Shown here piece after piece: positions 36,080 through 46,089 of a stretch of 64,000 nt of DNA (the stretch's first letter is position 1; each line of letters begins with the position of its first letter). Under the pieces are notes generated by a model, which saw nothing but the letters and a program-made list of their open reading frames with translations, searched no databases and was not told where the DNA came from. Position numbers and translations under genes: made by a program. Origin of the DNA: Pseudoclavibacter sp. RFBB5 (lineage in GTDB: Bacteria; Actinomycetota; Actinomycetes; Actinomycetales; Microbacteriaceae); contig NZ_PSTZ01000001.1 of the NCBI RefSeq assembly GCF_002931555.1, forward strand, positions 496,001 to 560,000. Direction: 5' to 3'.

Positions 36080-37529
36080 CCGGCCCAATGTCCTCTGGAT
36101 CTACTGCGATGAGCTCCGCGCCGACGCTCTCGGATGCTACGCGGAACCGGGCGGTCTGCGACCACGCACTCCGAATATCGATGCGCTTGCGAATGAGAGC
36201 GTCGTGTACGACCGGGCCTACACCAACTCGCCGATCTGCGTCCCCAGCCGAACTGCGCTGCTGACCGGGCGTCTGCCCGAGGAGACCGGCGTCTACGCCA
36301 ATGAGGGGTCAGCTCCCGGGTACGAGCTCCCTGATGTGTTCTCGACCTTCACGGAGGCCTTCGCGGATGCCGGGTACGTGACGGCGAGCTACGGCAAGGA
36401 GCACATTCCTGAGCAGCTGAGCCCCTGGCAGGTCTGTGACGAGCAAGGCGCAGGCCGACGCGATCCCTTCGCTGGTGCCATCCAGGAGGAGATGATCCTC
36501 TCGCCCGAACGAGGTTTCGTCATCGGGGGAGTCACAGAGGTGGAGACTCTCCCTGCCGAGCGCATAACCGCGAACGTCGTGAAATTCCTCGAAGAGGCGC
36601 AGGGGCCTTTCATCCTCCGCGCTTCCTACCTCCAGCCCCACACGCCAGTGCTCCCGCCAGCGCGCCTCCGAAGGGAGTTCCCCCCGCACGAGCAGCCGGG
36701 GATCGGCCGCGGCGCCGCTTCCCTGAGTCGTTTCGAGCAGGTGTTCGCCGAGATCAACGGGGCTGGCGGCATCCAGCCGGAGGTTCTTCGTCGAGCTCAG
36801 GCCGACTACCTCGCGCTGGTTGCCTGGGTCGACGAGCAGGTGGGGATTCTCCTCGCCACGCTCGAAGAGCTCGAACTAGATCGAGACACCATCGTCATCC
36901 TCACTTCGGACCACGGTGCCCATCTGGGTGAGACCGGCGCTTTCGGCAAGCACACGTTCGCGCCGAACAGTCAGCGGGTTCCGCTGCTGCTGAGGTGGCG
37001 GGGCCACCTCGCAGCCGGTCGCGACGCGAGTCTCGCGCAGTCCGTCGACATCGGCCCCACCTTGGCGTGGTTGGCTGGCATCGATCTCCCCGAGGATCTG
37101 TCCGGGCGTGCGCTCACCAGCCCGCAACCCGCGCCGCAGCACATCTTCGCCACTATCGGACACGGGGGTCCGCAGAGTCGCGCCTTCCCCAATGGCGGAA
37201 CCGGCGAGTGGGAAGCAGGCAGGGGATGGCCGCGCCGGACGTGTATCCGTTCGGGGCGCTGGCGGTTGGATATGAACGTGCGAATCGACGGGGGCGTGCC
37301 CACTGCTGCCGAAGAAGACATCTTCCTCGCGGATTCGGAACACGACCCCGGAGAGACGCGCAATCTCGCCGGGCACCCGGAACATGCGACCATCTGCGCA
37401 TCTCTGGCAGCTCTCGTCCGCGAGCACGCAGCCTCTGCCGTCAATTTTCCCTCCGATGAAGAAATCCAGCGTCTCCAGAAGCAGGCCATTGCCCGGCGAC
37501 GAGCGGGGTCGAGCGTGGAGCGGAAGTGA
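36072..37529 (+). CDS. S1-family sulfatase 2
   Basis: A 485-residue cytoplasmic sulfatase. The metal-binding start is NVLWIYCDELRADALGCY, the FGly signature is CVPSRTALLTGRLP with Cys56, and the second metal site is LTSDHGAHLGETGAFGKHT. The style is that of the choline-sulfatase/phosphonate-monoester-hydrolase and iduronate-2-sulfatase branch; a uronate 2-O-sulfate is plausible but inferred. The ATG at 36072 overlaps the MBL gene by 8 bp. The LacI gene follows. Confidence 0.88.
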   Translation: MPDRPNVLWIYCDELRADALGCYAEPGGLRPRTPNIDALANESVVYDRAYTNSPICVPSRTALLTGRLPEETGVYANEGSAPGYELPDVFSTFTEAFADAGYVTASYGKEHIPEQLSPWQVCDEQGAGRRDPFAGAIQEEMILSPERGFVIGGVTEVETLPAERITANVVKFLEEAQGPFILRASYLQPHTPVLPPARLRREFPPHEQPGIGRGAASLSRFEQVFAEINGAGGIQPEVLRRAQADYLALVAWVDEQVGILLATLEELELDRDTIVILTSDHGAHLGETGAFGKHTFAPNSQRVPLLLRWRGHLAAGRDASLAQSVDIGPTLAWLAGIDLPEDLSGRALTSPQPAPQHIFATIGHGGPQSRAFPNGGTGEWEAGRGWPRRTCIRSGRWRLDMNVRIDGGVPTAAEEDIFLADSEHDPGETRNLAGHPEHATICASLAALVREHAASAVNFPSDEEIQRLQKQAIARRRAGSSVERK

Positions 37530-37676
37530 ACTGCGGCATCGGGCTCGAAGACGGGCAGCGCAGCAAGCACATGATTGAATACAGGAGACGTGAGCGCAAC
37601 CATCCTGGTTGCAGACGCAGTGCGTCCAGAACACCGCAGCTCCCTGCCGAGTCCAGGGTCTTGGAACGGAGAGCGA

Positions 37677-38741
37677 ATGCCTGCTGACATCGTTTCCGAC
37701 CCGGAGGGCATGGACAGGGAGATACCACGGGAGATCCTGGAGCGGATGAATCGGCGAGGTGGTGCGGCGACGATTTATGACATCGCGACACTCGCCGAAG
37801 TCAGCCCGTCGACGGTCTCGCGTGCCTTGTCGAAGCCTGGACGTATCAGCGCTCAGACCGAAGCGAGAATCAGAGCGGCTGCTCAGCGCCTCAACTTCCG
37901 TTTCAATCCGATGGCGCGAGCCCTTCCCACCGGACGTAGCCACACCATCGCGGTGGTCGTCGCGGACATCACCAACCCAGTGGTCTTCGGGATCGTGCGG
38001 GGAGCTGAGAGCGCCGCCAGCGCCGCTGGCTACACCCTCGTCATCGCCGAGTCTCAGGAGTCCGGTGAGACCGAGAGCGAAGTGGTGGAGCGGCTGCTGC
38101 CGAGCGTAGACGGCATGGTCCTCGCCACGACACGGCTCTCCGACGAGGCGATCTCGCGTATCTCCGGTGCCAAGACCGTCGTCCTCATCAATAGAGCTGT
38201 GCAGGGGGTCGACAGCGTGCTTCCGGACGTGGCCGCCGGTGTGAACGAGCTCATGCAGCACTTGCACAAGCTGGGTCACCGATCCGTTGTCTTCCTCGGC
38301 GGCCCCGACACGTCCTGGATCGGTGATCGGCGATGGGAGTGCATGCTGCAGGAAGCGGAATCCCTGGACATGGCTCTGGTCGAGATCGGTCCGAACCCCC
38401 CGACCATCGAAGGCGGACGGGACGCTCTCCGACGGGTCCTGGCTGCACACCCCAGCGCGGTGGTCGCCTTCAACGACCTGCTCGCGATCGGCCTCATGCA
38501 GGCGGCCGCCGAGCGAGGCGTGGCCATACCGGCGGAGCTCAGCGTGGCGGGGTTCGACGACATCTTCGGCAGCGAGCTGATCGTTCCTGCCCTCACCACC
38601 GTACGAAGCCAACTGATCGAGGCGGGCGAGCTGGCCGTGCAGAACATTCTTGCAAGGATCGAGAACAGGGAACTGCCGCCGCAGGACATCGGACTGCTTC
38701 CAACCCAGCTCGTGGTCCGCGGTTCAACGGCGCTCGTATAG
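37677..38741 (+). CDS. LacI-family transcriptional regulator
   Basis: A 354-residue repressor-type protein. The HTH (ATIYDIATLAEVSPSTVSRALSK) is followed by the hinge MARALPTGRSHTI and a periplasmic-binding-like effector domain (IAVVVADITNPVVFGIVRG, VAFNDLLAIGLMQAAAERG, VAGFDDI). ATG 37677 has GGAGAGCGA at ideal spacing; ATG 37746 would give the more usual 331-residue length and is an alternative. As the last gene of the transporter-sulfatase operon it is the natural reader of the seven GGCAAYCGRTTGCC-like sites, with a glucuronate or glycan-derived effector. Both points are inferred. Confidence 0.92.
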   Translation: MPADIVSDPEGMDREIPREILERMNRRGGAATIYDIATLAEVSPSTVSRALSKPGRISAQTEARIRAAAQRLNFRFNPMARALPTGRSHTIAVVVADITNPVVFGIVRGAESAASAAGYTLVIAESQESGETESEVVERLLPSVDGMVLATTRLSDEAISRISGAKTVVLINRAVQGVDSVLPDVAAGVNELMQHLHKLGHRSVVFLGGPDTSWIGDRRWECMLQEAESLDMALVEIGPNPPTIEGGRDALRRVLAAHPSAVVAFNDLLAIGLMQAAAERGVAIPAELSVAGFDDIFGSELIVPALTTVRSQLIEAGELAVQNILARIENRELPPQDIGLLPTQLVVRGSTALV

Positions 38742-38781
38742 GCGCTCGGTGCCTGCGGCCTGCGTCAGGAGGCGCCAACCC

Positions 38782-39720
38782 TCAGGAGCATTCCATGCGC
38801 TTGAAGTCGCTGGCGACCTCGAGAATCAGCTCGCGCATCCATGCGTGCGCGGGATCGTGGGTGTGGGCGGAATCCCACCAGAAGGCTTCTCTCATGAGCG
38901 GAGTCGCCAGAGGAATCTCCACGACTTCGAACTCTCCGGAGGCGACGAATCGCTGGGCGAGCGAGCGCTGAAGGAAAGCGAGGCTTTCTGCATCCTCGAG
39001 AAGCAGGGGGAGTATCAGGAAGCTCTCTGTCACCGCCACCACTCGGGGGCTGACGCCCATCTCCCGGAGGTTCTGCGTCGCTGAGGTGAACGACTCTCCG
39101 GCATCGAACGCGTGAATCCACGGCGCTGTGCGAAGGTCTCCGATCGTGAGGGGGCCCCGATCGGGGGCGCGTCGCCGCAGCGCTACCCATGGCTCTTCCC
39201 AGAGGCTCACGCTGGGGAAGTCATGCAGGTGCCCCCTCGGAATGAACACGCCATCTGAGCGACGCAGCGTTTCCGGCGCTGTCCGCACATCCGCTGTCGT
39301 CAGCTGGCGGAAATAGACGGTCACGCCCGGTGCTCGCTGGCCAGCGAGCGTCAGCAGGCGTCGTCCGATGCTGGCATGAGAGTAGTCCGACCCGTAGAAG
39401 GTGAACCGGCGCTTCAGCTCGAGGGGGTTCGCGGTCTCGCTGGCTTCGAAAACCCGTGAGGCGAGCGCCAGCGCGTGTGTCACCTGCTCGCGCAATCGCT
39501 CCCCGAGCGGGGTGCAGCGTGAGGAGTGTCCGCTTCGTACGAGCAGAGGATCGTCGAAGTGCTGTCGCAATCGGGCGAGCGAACCGCTCATAGCTGGCTG
39601 CCCCACCATGAGCCGCTTGCCGGCGGCCGTGACGCTCTGCTCGGTCAGGAGAGCATCGAGTGCAACGAGCAGGTTGAGATCCAGGCGCCGCAGCTCGGCG
39701 CCTTCGCGTCTTGCGGTCAC
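38782..39720 (-). CDS. LysR-family transcriptional regulator
   Basis: A 312-residue protein. The N-terminal winged HTH (LDLNLLVALDALLTEQSVTAAGKRL, QPAMSGSLARLRQHFDDPLLVR) is of the NodD-like branch, followed by a type-2 periplasmic-binding effector domain. The start is GTG 39720 because AGGAGAAGC lies directly upstream. It is convergent with lacI and divergent from uxaC, so it may add a second level of control to the glucuronate operon. A LacI-type site at 39812 lies between its start and uxaC. Confidence 0.9.
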   Translation of the reverse strand: MTARREGAELRRLDLNLLVALDALLTEQSVTAAGKRLMVGQPAMSGSLARLRQHFDDPLLVRSGHSSRCTPLGERLREQVTHALALASRVFEASETANPLELKRRFTFYGSDYSHASIGRRLLTLAGQRAPGVTVYFRQLTTADVRTAPETLRRSDGVFIPRGHLHDFPSVSLWEEPWVALRRRAPDRGPLTIGDLRTAPWIHAFDAGESFTSATQNLREMGVSPRVVAVTESFLILPLLLEDAESLAFLQRSLAQRFVASGEFEVVEIPLATPLMREAFWWDSAHTHDPAHAWMRELILEVASDFKRMECS

Positions 39721-39811
39721 GCTTCTCCTCGGATCATGGCTCAGGCCCTCCCCGATCGTTGTGAGGTCTGAGGTGGGCGTAGAGGTCTGTCGGTGACGCG
39801 GTGCATAGTTC

Positions 39812-39960
39812 GGCAACCGATTGCTTGACCTTACCGCAAGCGTGGCGCCCAGTCAGACGATTGCCCGCTGGTCGCGTCCGGCATGGCCGGAACGCACGCG
39901 CTGGCGGTCGGCAATAGTTTTTGGAAACCGATTGACAGAGTCTAGTCGCATGAGCACAAT
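39812..39960 (+). promoter_or_regulatory. uxaC promoter with two LacI-type operators
   Basis: Sites GGCAACCGATTGCT (39812-39825) and GGAAACCGATTGAC (39924-39937). The second overlaps a consensus -35 TTGACA (39932-39937), which is 17 bp from CACAAT (39955-39960). The transcript would carry a leader of about 130 nt before ATG 40096. Operator over the -35 indicates repression. Confidence 0.65.
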
Positions 39961-40095
39961 GGAGGTGCGCTTGGCTGCATAGATGCATCCAGGGTGATGT
40001 TCGATGGACTGCCAAGATTCACCGGTCAACGTTTCGAGCATCACGTCGTCGCCAGGTTTCCATCACCTTGAAACGCCGAAAGCAGGAACGCACCG

Positions 40096-41553
40096 ATGAA
40101 CAGCCCTGTCGAAACGGCTATCGGCTCTGCGAGCAGGACGGGTCGCGCGCCCGACGGATTCGAGCTGCAGGAGGATCGCCTCTTCCCGAGCGACCCCCGC
40201 AGTCGCGACCTGGCCCGCGAGCTGTACTCCACCGTCAGCAGTTTGAACGTCATCTCCCCGCATGGGCACGTCGAGGCCTCGATGCTTGCAGAAGACGCGG
40301 CCTTCTCGGATCCCGTCAGTCTGCTGCTGTCCAGAGATCATTATGTGCTCCGCCTCTTCCACGCGGATGGCGTCGACATTGAGCGCCTGGGCGCGGGGTC
40401 GGGTGCACCCGCCGATCCTCGTGCCGCGTGGAAGATCTTCTGCGACCGATGGCACCTCCTCGAGGGCACTGCATCCGGGTACTGGATGCGCGACGTGCTC
40501 GGCCGCGTCCTCGGACTGCCTGTCGAGCCCAGCCCCGCCAATGCCTTCACCACCTACGAGTTCCTGCAGGAGCGTCTGCGCGAAGCGGGTATGCGACCGA
40601 GGGCGCTGTTCGAACGGTTCAACATCGAGGTGCTGGCCACTACGGACGACCCGCTCGATTCTCTTGATGCCCACCGGCAGATCCGGGACGACGCGTCGTT
40701 CTCCGGGCGCGTCCTGCCGACGTTTCGGCCGGATGCGTACCTCGACCCGTCAGGTTCGGGCTTCGTCGAGGCGACCGAGCGACTGGCGGCTTGGTCAGGA
40801 GCCGCGGTCGACGACTACACCGCGTACATCCGTGCCCTCGAAGACAGGCGTGGCTATTTCATCGAGCACGGCGCTGTCTCGGCCGACCACGGCGTCCACG
40901 ACCTGCTGACGGTCGACCTCGATGCCCTGGAGGCTGCGTCGATGTACAGGCGCGCCGTGCGCGGCGACCTCACGTCCGAGGAGGCGAGGGTCTTCCGGGG
41001 GCACATGCTGGTGGAGAGCGCCCGGATGAGTGTTGAGGACGGGCTGGTCATGACGGTCCACCCGGGCGTGCACCGGGACCACAATGACCAGATCCTGAAT
41101 CGATTCGGCAAGGATGTCGGTGCCGACATTCCCGTGAGTACCAGCTTCACGGAGAACCTCCGGCCCCTGCTTCAGCGATACGGCCTCGAACGCGACTTCC
41201 ATCTCGTGCTCTTCACGATCGATGAGACCGCGTATTCGCGCGAGATCGCGCCGCTCGCCGGCTTCTACCCGAGTGTCTACATCGGTGCCCCGTGGTGGTT
41301 CCTCGACGCACCTGACGCGATCCAGCGCTTTCGTGCCGCGACGACCGAGACCGCTGGATTCTCTCGGGCGTCGGGGTTCATCGACGACACTCGAGCCTTC
41401 CTCTCGATTCCCGCGCGGCACGACATGGCTCGACGAGCGGATGCGGTCTACCTCGCCCGACTCGTTCTCGAAGGACGACTCACTCACCGCGCGGCGGCTC
41501 GGATCATCCACGAGCTCACGAGCGAGCAGCCGAGGAAGGTGTTCAAGCTATGA
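40096..41553 (+). CDS. uxaC: Glucuronate isomerase
   Basis: A 485-residue amidohydrolase-fold enzyme, of family length, isomerising D-glucuronate to D-fructuronate (and galacturonate to tagaturonate). The metal-binding start is NVISPHGHVEASML; FNIEVLATTDDPLDSLDAH and GAPWWFLDAPDAIQRFR are characteristic of UxaC. It heads the uxaC-uxuB-uidA-manD operon and overlaps uxuB by 4 bp (ATGA). In this locus its substrate would come from GusA-released glucuronate. Confidence 0.95.
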   Translation: MNSPVETAIGSASRTGRAPDGFELQEDRLFPSDPRSRDLARELYSTVSSLNVISPHGHVEASMLAEDAAFSDPVSLLLSRDHYVLRLFHADGVDIERLGAGSGAPADPRAAWKIFCDRWHLLEGTASGYWMRDVLGRVLGLPVEPSPANAFTTYEFLQERLREAGMRPRALFERFNIEVLATTDDPLDSLDAHRQIRDDASFSGRVLPTFRPDAYLDPSGSGFVEATERLAAWSGAAVDDYTAYIRALEDRRGYFIEHGAVSADHGVHDLLTVDLDALEAASMYRRAVRGDLTSEEARVFRGHMLVESARMSVEDGLVMTVHPGVHRDHNDQILNRFGKDVGADIPVSTSFTENLRPLLQRYGLERDFHLVLFTIDETAYSREIAPLAGFYPSVYIGAPWWFLDAPDAIQRFRAATTETAGFSRASGFIDDTRAFLSIPARHDMARRADAVYLARLVLEGRLTHRAAARIIHELTSEQPRKVFKL

Positions 41554-42965
41554 CCGAACCTCTCCGCCGGAGCACACTCGCCGCTGCCGTCGGTGGCGAA
41601 GCGGCAGCCCCACCGGTTCGTCTCGTGCATCTCGGTCTTGGCGCATTCCACCGCTCTCACCAGGTGCACCATACTGCTCTGGCTTCGGACGCTGACGATT
41701 GGGGTTTCGCATCCTTCACCGGGAGGCGCCCGAACCTCGCAGCCGCGCTCCGTCCGCAGGATGGCCTGTACACCCTGATCGCGAGGCATCCGGATCGGGA
41801 CGAGGCGGCTATCATCCGCAACCTCTCGAGCGTGCATGATGGCGCGGACATGGCAACCTTCCTGGACCTGCTGGCTGCCCCGACGACGGCTGTCGTCACC
41901 TTGACGGTGACCGAAGCGAGCTACCGACTGAGGAAAGACGAGAGCTTGGACCTCGACGACAGCGACGTCGCCAGCGATATCGCTGCGCTTCGCGCTGCGG
42001 CAGGCGCGTCGTCGTCGAGGCTGATGCTCGCGCGCACGCCTGCGACGCCGCTCGCCCGGGTCCTTGCAGGGCTGGAACAGCGCAGGCGGTCCGGTGTCGG
42101 GGGTCTCGCGATCGTGCCGTGCGACAACCTCCTGGCGGGGGGCAGCAAGGTCCAGGCGGCACTGTCGCTGATGGCCCAGGAGATCAGCGGCGAGCTCTCC
42201 GACTACGTGTCCGAGGAAGTCAGCGTCGTCAGCACCTCGGTCGACCGGATCACTCCATCTGCGACCCCCGCTGATGTCGTGATCGCGGGGGAGCTCACCG
42301 GCTTCGCCGATGCGTCGCCTGTGATCGCAGAACCATATTCCAGCTGGGTGCTCAGCGGTGCGTTCCCGGCGGGGCGCCCCGGGTGGGAGGCCAGCGGGGT
42401 CGAGATCGTCGATGACATCGGGCCGTTCGAATCTCGAAAGCTCTGGTTCTTGAACGGCGCTCATTCTCTACTCGCGTACGCGGGTCTGATCCGGGGGCAC
42501 ACCACGGTCGCGGACGCCATCGCCGATCCGGTGCTCCGGGGTTGGGTCGAGGAGCTCTGGGACGATGCGGCCTCGGCGCTGCCGGAGGTCTTCTCCCGCG
42601 AAGAGAATCTGCACTATCGGGAGCAGCTGATCCGCAGATTCGAGAACCGGCAGATGAATGATGCGCTCCAACGTATCGCCAGGGACGGCGCAGTGAAGCT
42701 GCGGGTGCGGGCGGTGCCGGTCATCGAAGCTCTCGAAGGCCGCGGTGTCCGAGCTCGAGGCGCTTGTCGTGCAGTCGCAGCCTGGGTCCTCGCCACCCAG
42801 CGCGGTTTCCTCGACGACAGCCCGGCGACGCGCGAGACGAGATCCCTCATCGCGAGCGTCGATGACCATCTTGCCGATGATGGAGGCGTCATGCTCGAGA
42901 TCACGTCCCTGATGGGCACCCTGGATGAACATTCCCGGCAAGACACGCAGAGGAGCGATCGCTGA
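41550..42965 (+). CDS. uxuB: Fructuronate reductase (mannitol dehydrogenase family)
   Basis: A 471-residue polyol-type dehydrogenase. The NAD motif is VHLGLGAFHRSHQVHHT; IVPCDNLLAGGSKVQAAL is the family signature and LNGAHSLLAYAG carries conserved catalytic residues. It reduces D-fructuronate to D-mannonate. Mannitol dehydrogenase is the alternative for the sequence alone; position between uxaC and a mannonate dehydratase settles the call. It overlaps uidA (TGATG). Confidence 0.92.
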   Translation: MTEPLRRSTLAAAVGGEAAAPPVRLVHLGLGAFHRSHQVHHTALASDADDWGFASFTGRRPNLAAALRPQDGLYTLIARHPDRDEAAIIRNLSSVHDGADMATFLDLLAAPTTAVVTLTVTEASYRLRKDESLDLDDSDVASDIAALRAAAGASSSRLMLARTPATPLARVLAGLEQRRRSGVGGLAIVPCDNLLAGGSKVQAALSLMAQEISGELSDYVSEEVSVVSTSVDRITPSATPADVVIAGELTGFADASPVIAEPYSSWVLSGAFPAGRPGWEASGVEIVDDIGPFESRKLWFLNGAHSLLAYAGLIRGHTTVADAIADPVLRGWVEELWDDAASALPEVFSREENLHYREQLIRRFENRQMNDALQRIARDGAVKLRVRAVPVIEALEGRGVRARGACRAVAAWVLATQRGFLDDSPATRETRSLIASVDDHLADDGGVMLEITSLMGTLDEHSRQDTQRSDR

Positions 42966-44812
42966 TGCTGAGAGCAAAGAGCACACCCACCCGTGAGGTC
43001 GTCAGCTTGGACGGCCTCTGGAAGTTCGCTGTCCGCCACGAGCCGACAGCCGTCGAAGACTGGGCGAAGCGATTCGACCCGAGAGCCCGCGAAGCGGCCG
43101 TTCCCGCCAGCTACAACGATCTCTTCGCCGATCAGGAGATCCACGACCATGTCGGCTGGGTCACCTACCAGAAGACGGTTCGCATTCCAGCCGGCTGGGC
43201 CGCCAAAGAGGTCGTGATCAGATTCGACGCGGCAACGCACGAGGCAATCGTCTGGGCGGACGGCCACGAAGTCGCACATCACGTTGGGGGATACACCCCC
43301 TTCGAGGCGGTCATCACGGACTTCGCTCGGCCGGGCGAAGAGGTGACCATCACCGTCGCGGTCAACAACCAGCTGACACTCGAGACGATCCCGCCAGGCG
43401 AGATCTCGCAGCGAGGTGAACGACGTACCCAGACGTACCGGCACGACTTCTTCAACTACGCCGGGCTCACGCGATCAGTGTGGCTGTGCGGCGTCCCGAA
43501 GACGCGGATCGTCGACGTGACGGTGACTACCCGGCTGGAGAGCGGCGTCGCCCGGATCGGGTGCGACGTGCGTCTCTCCGAGACCGCGGAATCAAGTGCC
43601 GTTCAGATGCACCTCCGGATCAAGGATGCGGAGGGAGCCGTCGTCGCGACTGCCGGTCCGGGAGCAGACACGCTCTCCCTCGACGCACCGACACTGTGGC
43701 GCCCAGGCTGCGGCTACCTCTACGAGCTCGAAGCGACCGCGATGTCGCCCGAGGGCGAGACCCTCGATGTCTACTCGCAGCCGTTCGGCGTCAGGACCGT
43801 CGAGGTGCGGGGAACCGAATTCCTCATCAACGGGGAGCCCTTCTACTTCACGGGCTTCGGACGCCACGAGGATCTCCCCGTGTTCGGAAGAGGACACAGC
43901 GACGCGCACATGGTGCACGACTTCGCGCTGATGACCTGGATGGGGGCGAACTCCTTCCGCACATCGCACTACCCATACGCGGAGGACGTCCTGGACTACG
44001 CGGACCGCGCCGGCATCGTCGTTATCGACGAGAGCGCGGCAGTCGGGCTCAATACCGCGATGGGTGGCGGCGAGTTCGGCCACAGGGACAAGCCGACCTA
44101 CGGGCCGGACTATGTGACGGATGCAACGCGCCTCGCGCACGAGCAGCATCTCCGCGAGCTCATCGCCAGGGACAAGAACCACCCGAGCGTGGTCCTGTGG
44201 AGCGTCGCCAACGAGCCCGACTCGTGTGTGGACGGGGCACGCGAGTACTTCGAGCCGATAGTGGCGCTGACTCGCGAACTCGACCCGACGAGACCCGTCA
44301 CGTTCGCACATGTGGCTCTGCCCGGCGCTGGAGATGACCGCATCGCAGATCTGTTTGACGTGCTCTGCCTGAACCGTTATGCGGGATGGTACTTCCTCAC
44401 GGGCGATCTGGCGGTCGCCGAGAAGGTCCTTTCCCGCGACCTTGGAACCTGGGCGAAGAACTATCGACGTCCAATCATCATGACCGAATACGGAGCCGAC
44501 ACCGTGGCGGGATTGCATACAGCGCCCGCGCAGCCGTGGTCAGAGGAGTACCAGCGCGACTTCCTCGAGACCTACCACCGTGTGTTCGACAGCATTCCGG
44601 AAGTTGTGGGTGAGCAGATCTGGAACTTCGCCGACTTCGCGACGCAGGTGACGACGCATCGCGTCGACGGGAATCGGAAGGGCATGTTCACGCGGGACAG
44701 AAAACCCAAGTCGGCCGTAGCCGACGTTCGTCGACGCTGGTTGGAGCTCAAGAACCGGGCCTCGAGCACACCGACGACAGATCCAGAGACGACAGCAGAG
44801 GAGCAAGCATGA
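42965..44812 (+). CDS. uidA: Beta-glucuronidase (GH2)
   Basis: A 615-residue GH2 enzyme close in length to GusA. The sugar-binding domain begins [15 protein letters not shown], with [20 protein letters not shown] as in GusA. The acid/base Glu lies in WSVANEPDS and the nucleophile in [14 protein letters not shown]; the aglycone-side WNFADFAT motif is typical of glucuronidases. No signal peptide, so it acts in the cytoplasm on imported or lyase-trimmed oligosaccharides. It releases the glucuronate used by UxaC. It overlaps the mannonate dehydratase gene. Confidence 0.94.
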   Translation: MLRAKSTPTREVVSLDGLWKFAVRHEPTAVEDWAKRFDPRAREAAVPASYNDLFADQEIHDHVGWVTYQKTVRIPAGWAAKEVVIRFDAATHEAIVWADGHEVAHHVGGYTPFEAVITDFARPGEEVTITVAVNNQLTLETIPPGEISQRGERRTQTYRHDFFNYAGLTRSVWLCGVPKTRIVDVTVTTRLESGVARIGCDVRLSETAESSAVQMHLRIKDAEGAVVATAGPGADTLSLDAPTLWRPGCGYLYELEATAMSPEGETLDVYSQPFGVRTVEVRGTEFLINGEPFYFTGFGRHEDLPVFGRGHSDAHMVHDFALMTWMGANSFRTSHYPYAEDVLDYADRAGIVVIDESAAVGLNTAMGGGEFGHRDKPTYGPDYVTDATRLAHEQHLRELIARDKNHPSVVLWSVANEPDSCVDGAREYFEPIVALTRELDPTRPVTFAHVALPGAGDDRIADLFDVLCLNRYAGWYFLTGDLAVAEKVLSRDLGTWAKNYRRPIIMTEYGADTVAGLHTAPAQPWSEEYQRDFLETYHRVFDSIPEVVGEQIWNFADFATQVTTHRVDGNRKGMFTRDRKPKSAVADVRRRWLELKNRASSTPTTDPETTAEEQA

Positions 44813-46047
44813 TCATCGAACAAGCCGAGGTCATCGTCACGAGCCCGGACCGGAACTTCGTCACCTTGAAGCTGACGACGAGCGAGGGACTGACGGGTCT
44901 CGGCGATGCGACGTTGAACGGGCGAGAACTGGCCGTCGTCGCGTACCTTCGAGAGCACGTCGTGCCCCTCCTGATCGGGAGCGATGCGTCTCGCATCGAG
45001 GACACCTGGCAGTTCCTCTATCGGAGCGCCTACTGGCGTCGTGGACCGGTGACCATGGCGGCCATCGCTGCCGTCGACATGGCGCTCTGGGACATCAAGG
45101 GCAAGGCTGCGGGCATGCCGGTCTATCAGCTCCTCGGCGGCGCCTCGCGCAGGGGCCTTCTGGCGTACGGCCACGCGTCCGGCAAGACCACCGATGAGAT
45201 CTTCGACAGCGTCCGAGACCACCTCGACCAGGGATACAGAGCGATTCGCGTGCAGACGGGAGTCCCCGGCCTCAAATCCATCTATGGAATCGCTTCCAAT
45301 GCGACATTCGAGGCCAACAACGGTGTCCGCTACGACCACGAGCCCGCCCAACGTGGTGCTCGTCCGGCCGAGGAGGACTGGGACACGCGAAGCTACCTCC
45401 GCCACGTGCCGACGGTCTTCGAAGCAGTGCGCGCGGAATTCGGCTCGGAGATCCCGCTGCTCCATGATGCACACCACCGGCTCACCCCCATCCAGGCGGC
45501 GAAGCTCGGCAAGTCACTCGAACCCTACGACCTGTTCTGGCTGGAGGACGTGACCCCGGCTGAAAATCAGGAGGCGCTGCGTCTCGTGCGGCAGCACACG
45601 ACCACTCCGCTGGCCATCGGAGAGATCTTCAACACCGTCTGGGACTATCAGATGGTCATCCGCGAGCAGCTCATCGACTACGTGCGAAGCGCTGTGACCC
45701 ACACTGGTGGCATCACACACCTCAAGAAGATCCTCGACTACGCGTCGCAGTATCAGATCAAATCCGGCATGCATGGGCCAACCGACATCTCGCCCGTCGG
45801 CATGGCTGCGGCCATGCACCTCGGGCTGGCGATCCACAACTTCGGCATCCAGGAGTATATGAAGCACGGGTCGAGGACCGATTCCGTCTTCGAGCAGTCG
45901 TTCACCTGGTCAGACGGCTTCCTCCACCCCGGTGACAAGCCAGGGCTTGGTGTCGACCTCGACGTCGACGAGGCGGGCAAGTATCCGTATGAGACCGCGT
46001 ATCTCCCTTACAACCGGCTTGCCGATGGGACCGTCCACGACTGGTGA
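44809..46047 (+). CDS. D-mannonate dehydratase (ManD/RspA, enolase superfamily)
   Basis: A 412-residue enolase-superfamily enzyme converting D-mannonate to 2-keto-3-deoxygluconate. It has an N-terminal capping domain, and Mg2+ ligands in [18 protein letters not shown] and AIGEIFN with the catalytic His in the first of these. [25 protein letters not shown] is the family hallmark. This branch replaces the unrelated UxuA enzyme here. The ATG overlaps the uidA stop (ATGA). Some RspA-type homologues have low activity, so assignment relies on the neighbouring UxuB. Confidence 0.9.
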   Translation: MIIEQAEVIVTSPDRNFVTLKLTTSEGLTGLGDATLNGRELAVVAYLREHVVPLLIGSDASRIEDTWQFLYRSAYWRRGPVTMAAIAAVDMALWDIKGKAAGMPVYQLLGGASRRGLLAYGHASGKTTDEIFDSVRDHLDQGYRAIRVQTGVPGLKSIYGIASNATFEANNGVRYDHEPAQRGARPAEEDWDTRSYLRHVPTVFEAVRAEFGSEIPLLHDAHHRLTPIQAAKLGKSLEPYDLFWLEDVTPAENQEALRLVRQHTTTPLAIGEIFNTVWDYQMVIREQLIDYVRSAVTHTGGITHLKKILDYASQYQIKSGMHGPTDISPVGMAAAMHLGLAIHNFGIQEYMKHGSRTDSVFEQSFTWSDGFLHPGDKPGLGVDLDVDEAGKYPYETAYLPYNRLADGTVHDW

Positions 46048-46089
46048 CACCACTGATCGACCTTCAGCTGAGTAACGAGGAGAGCCCCC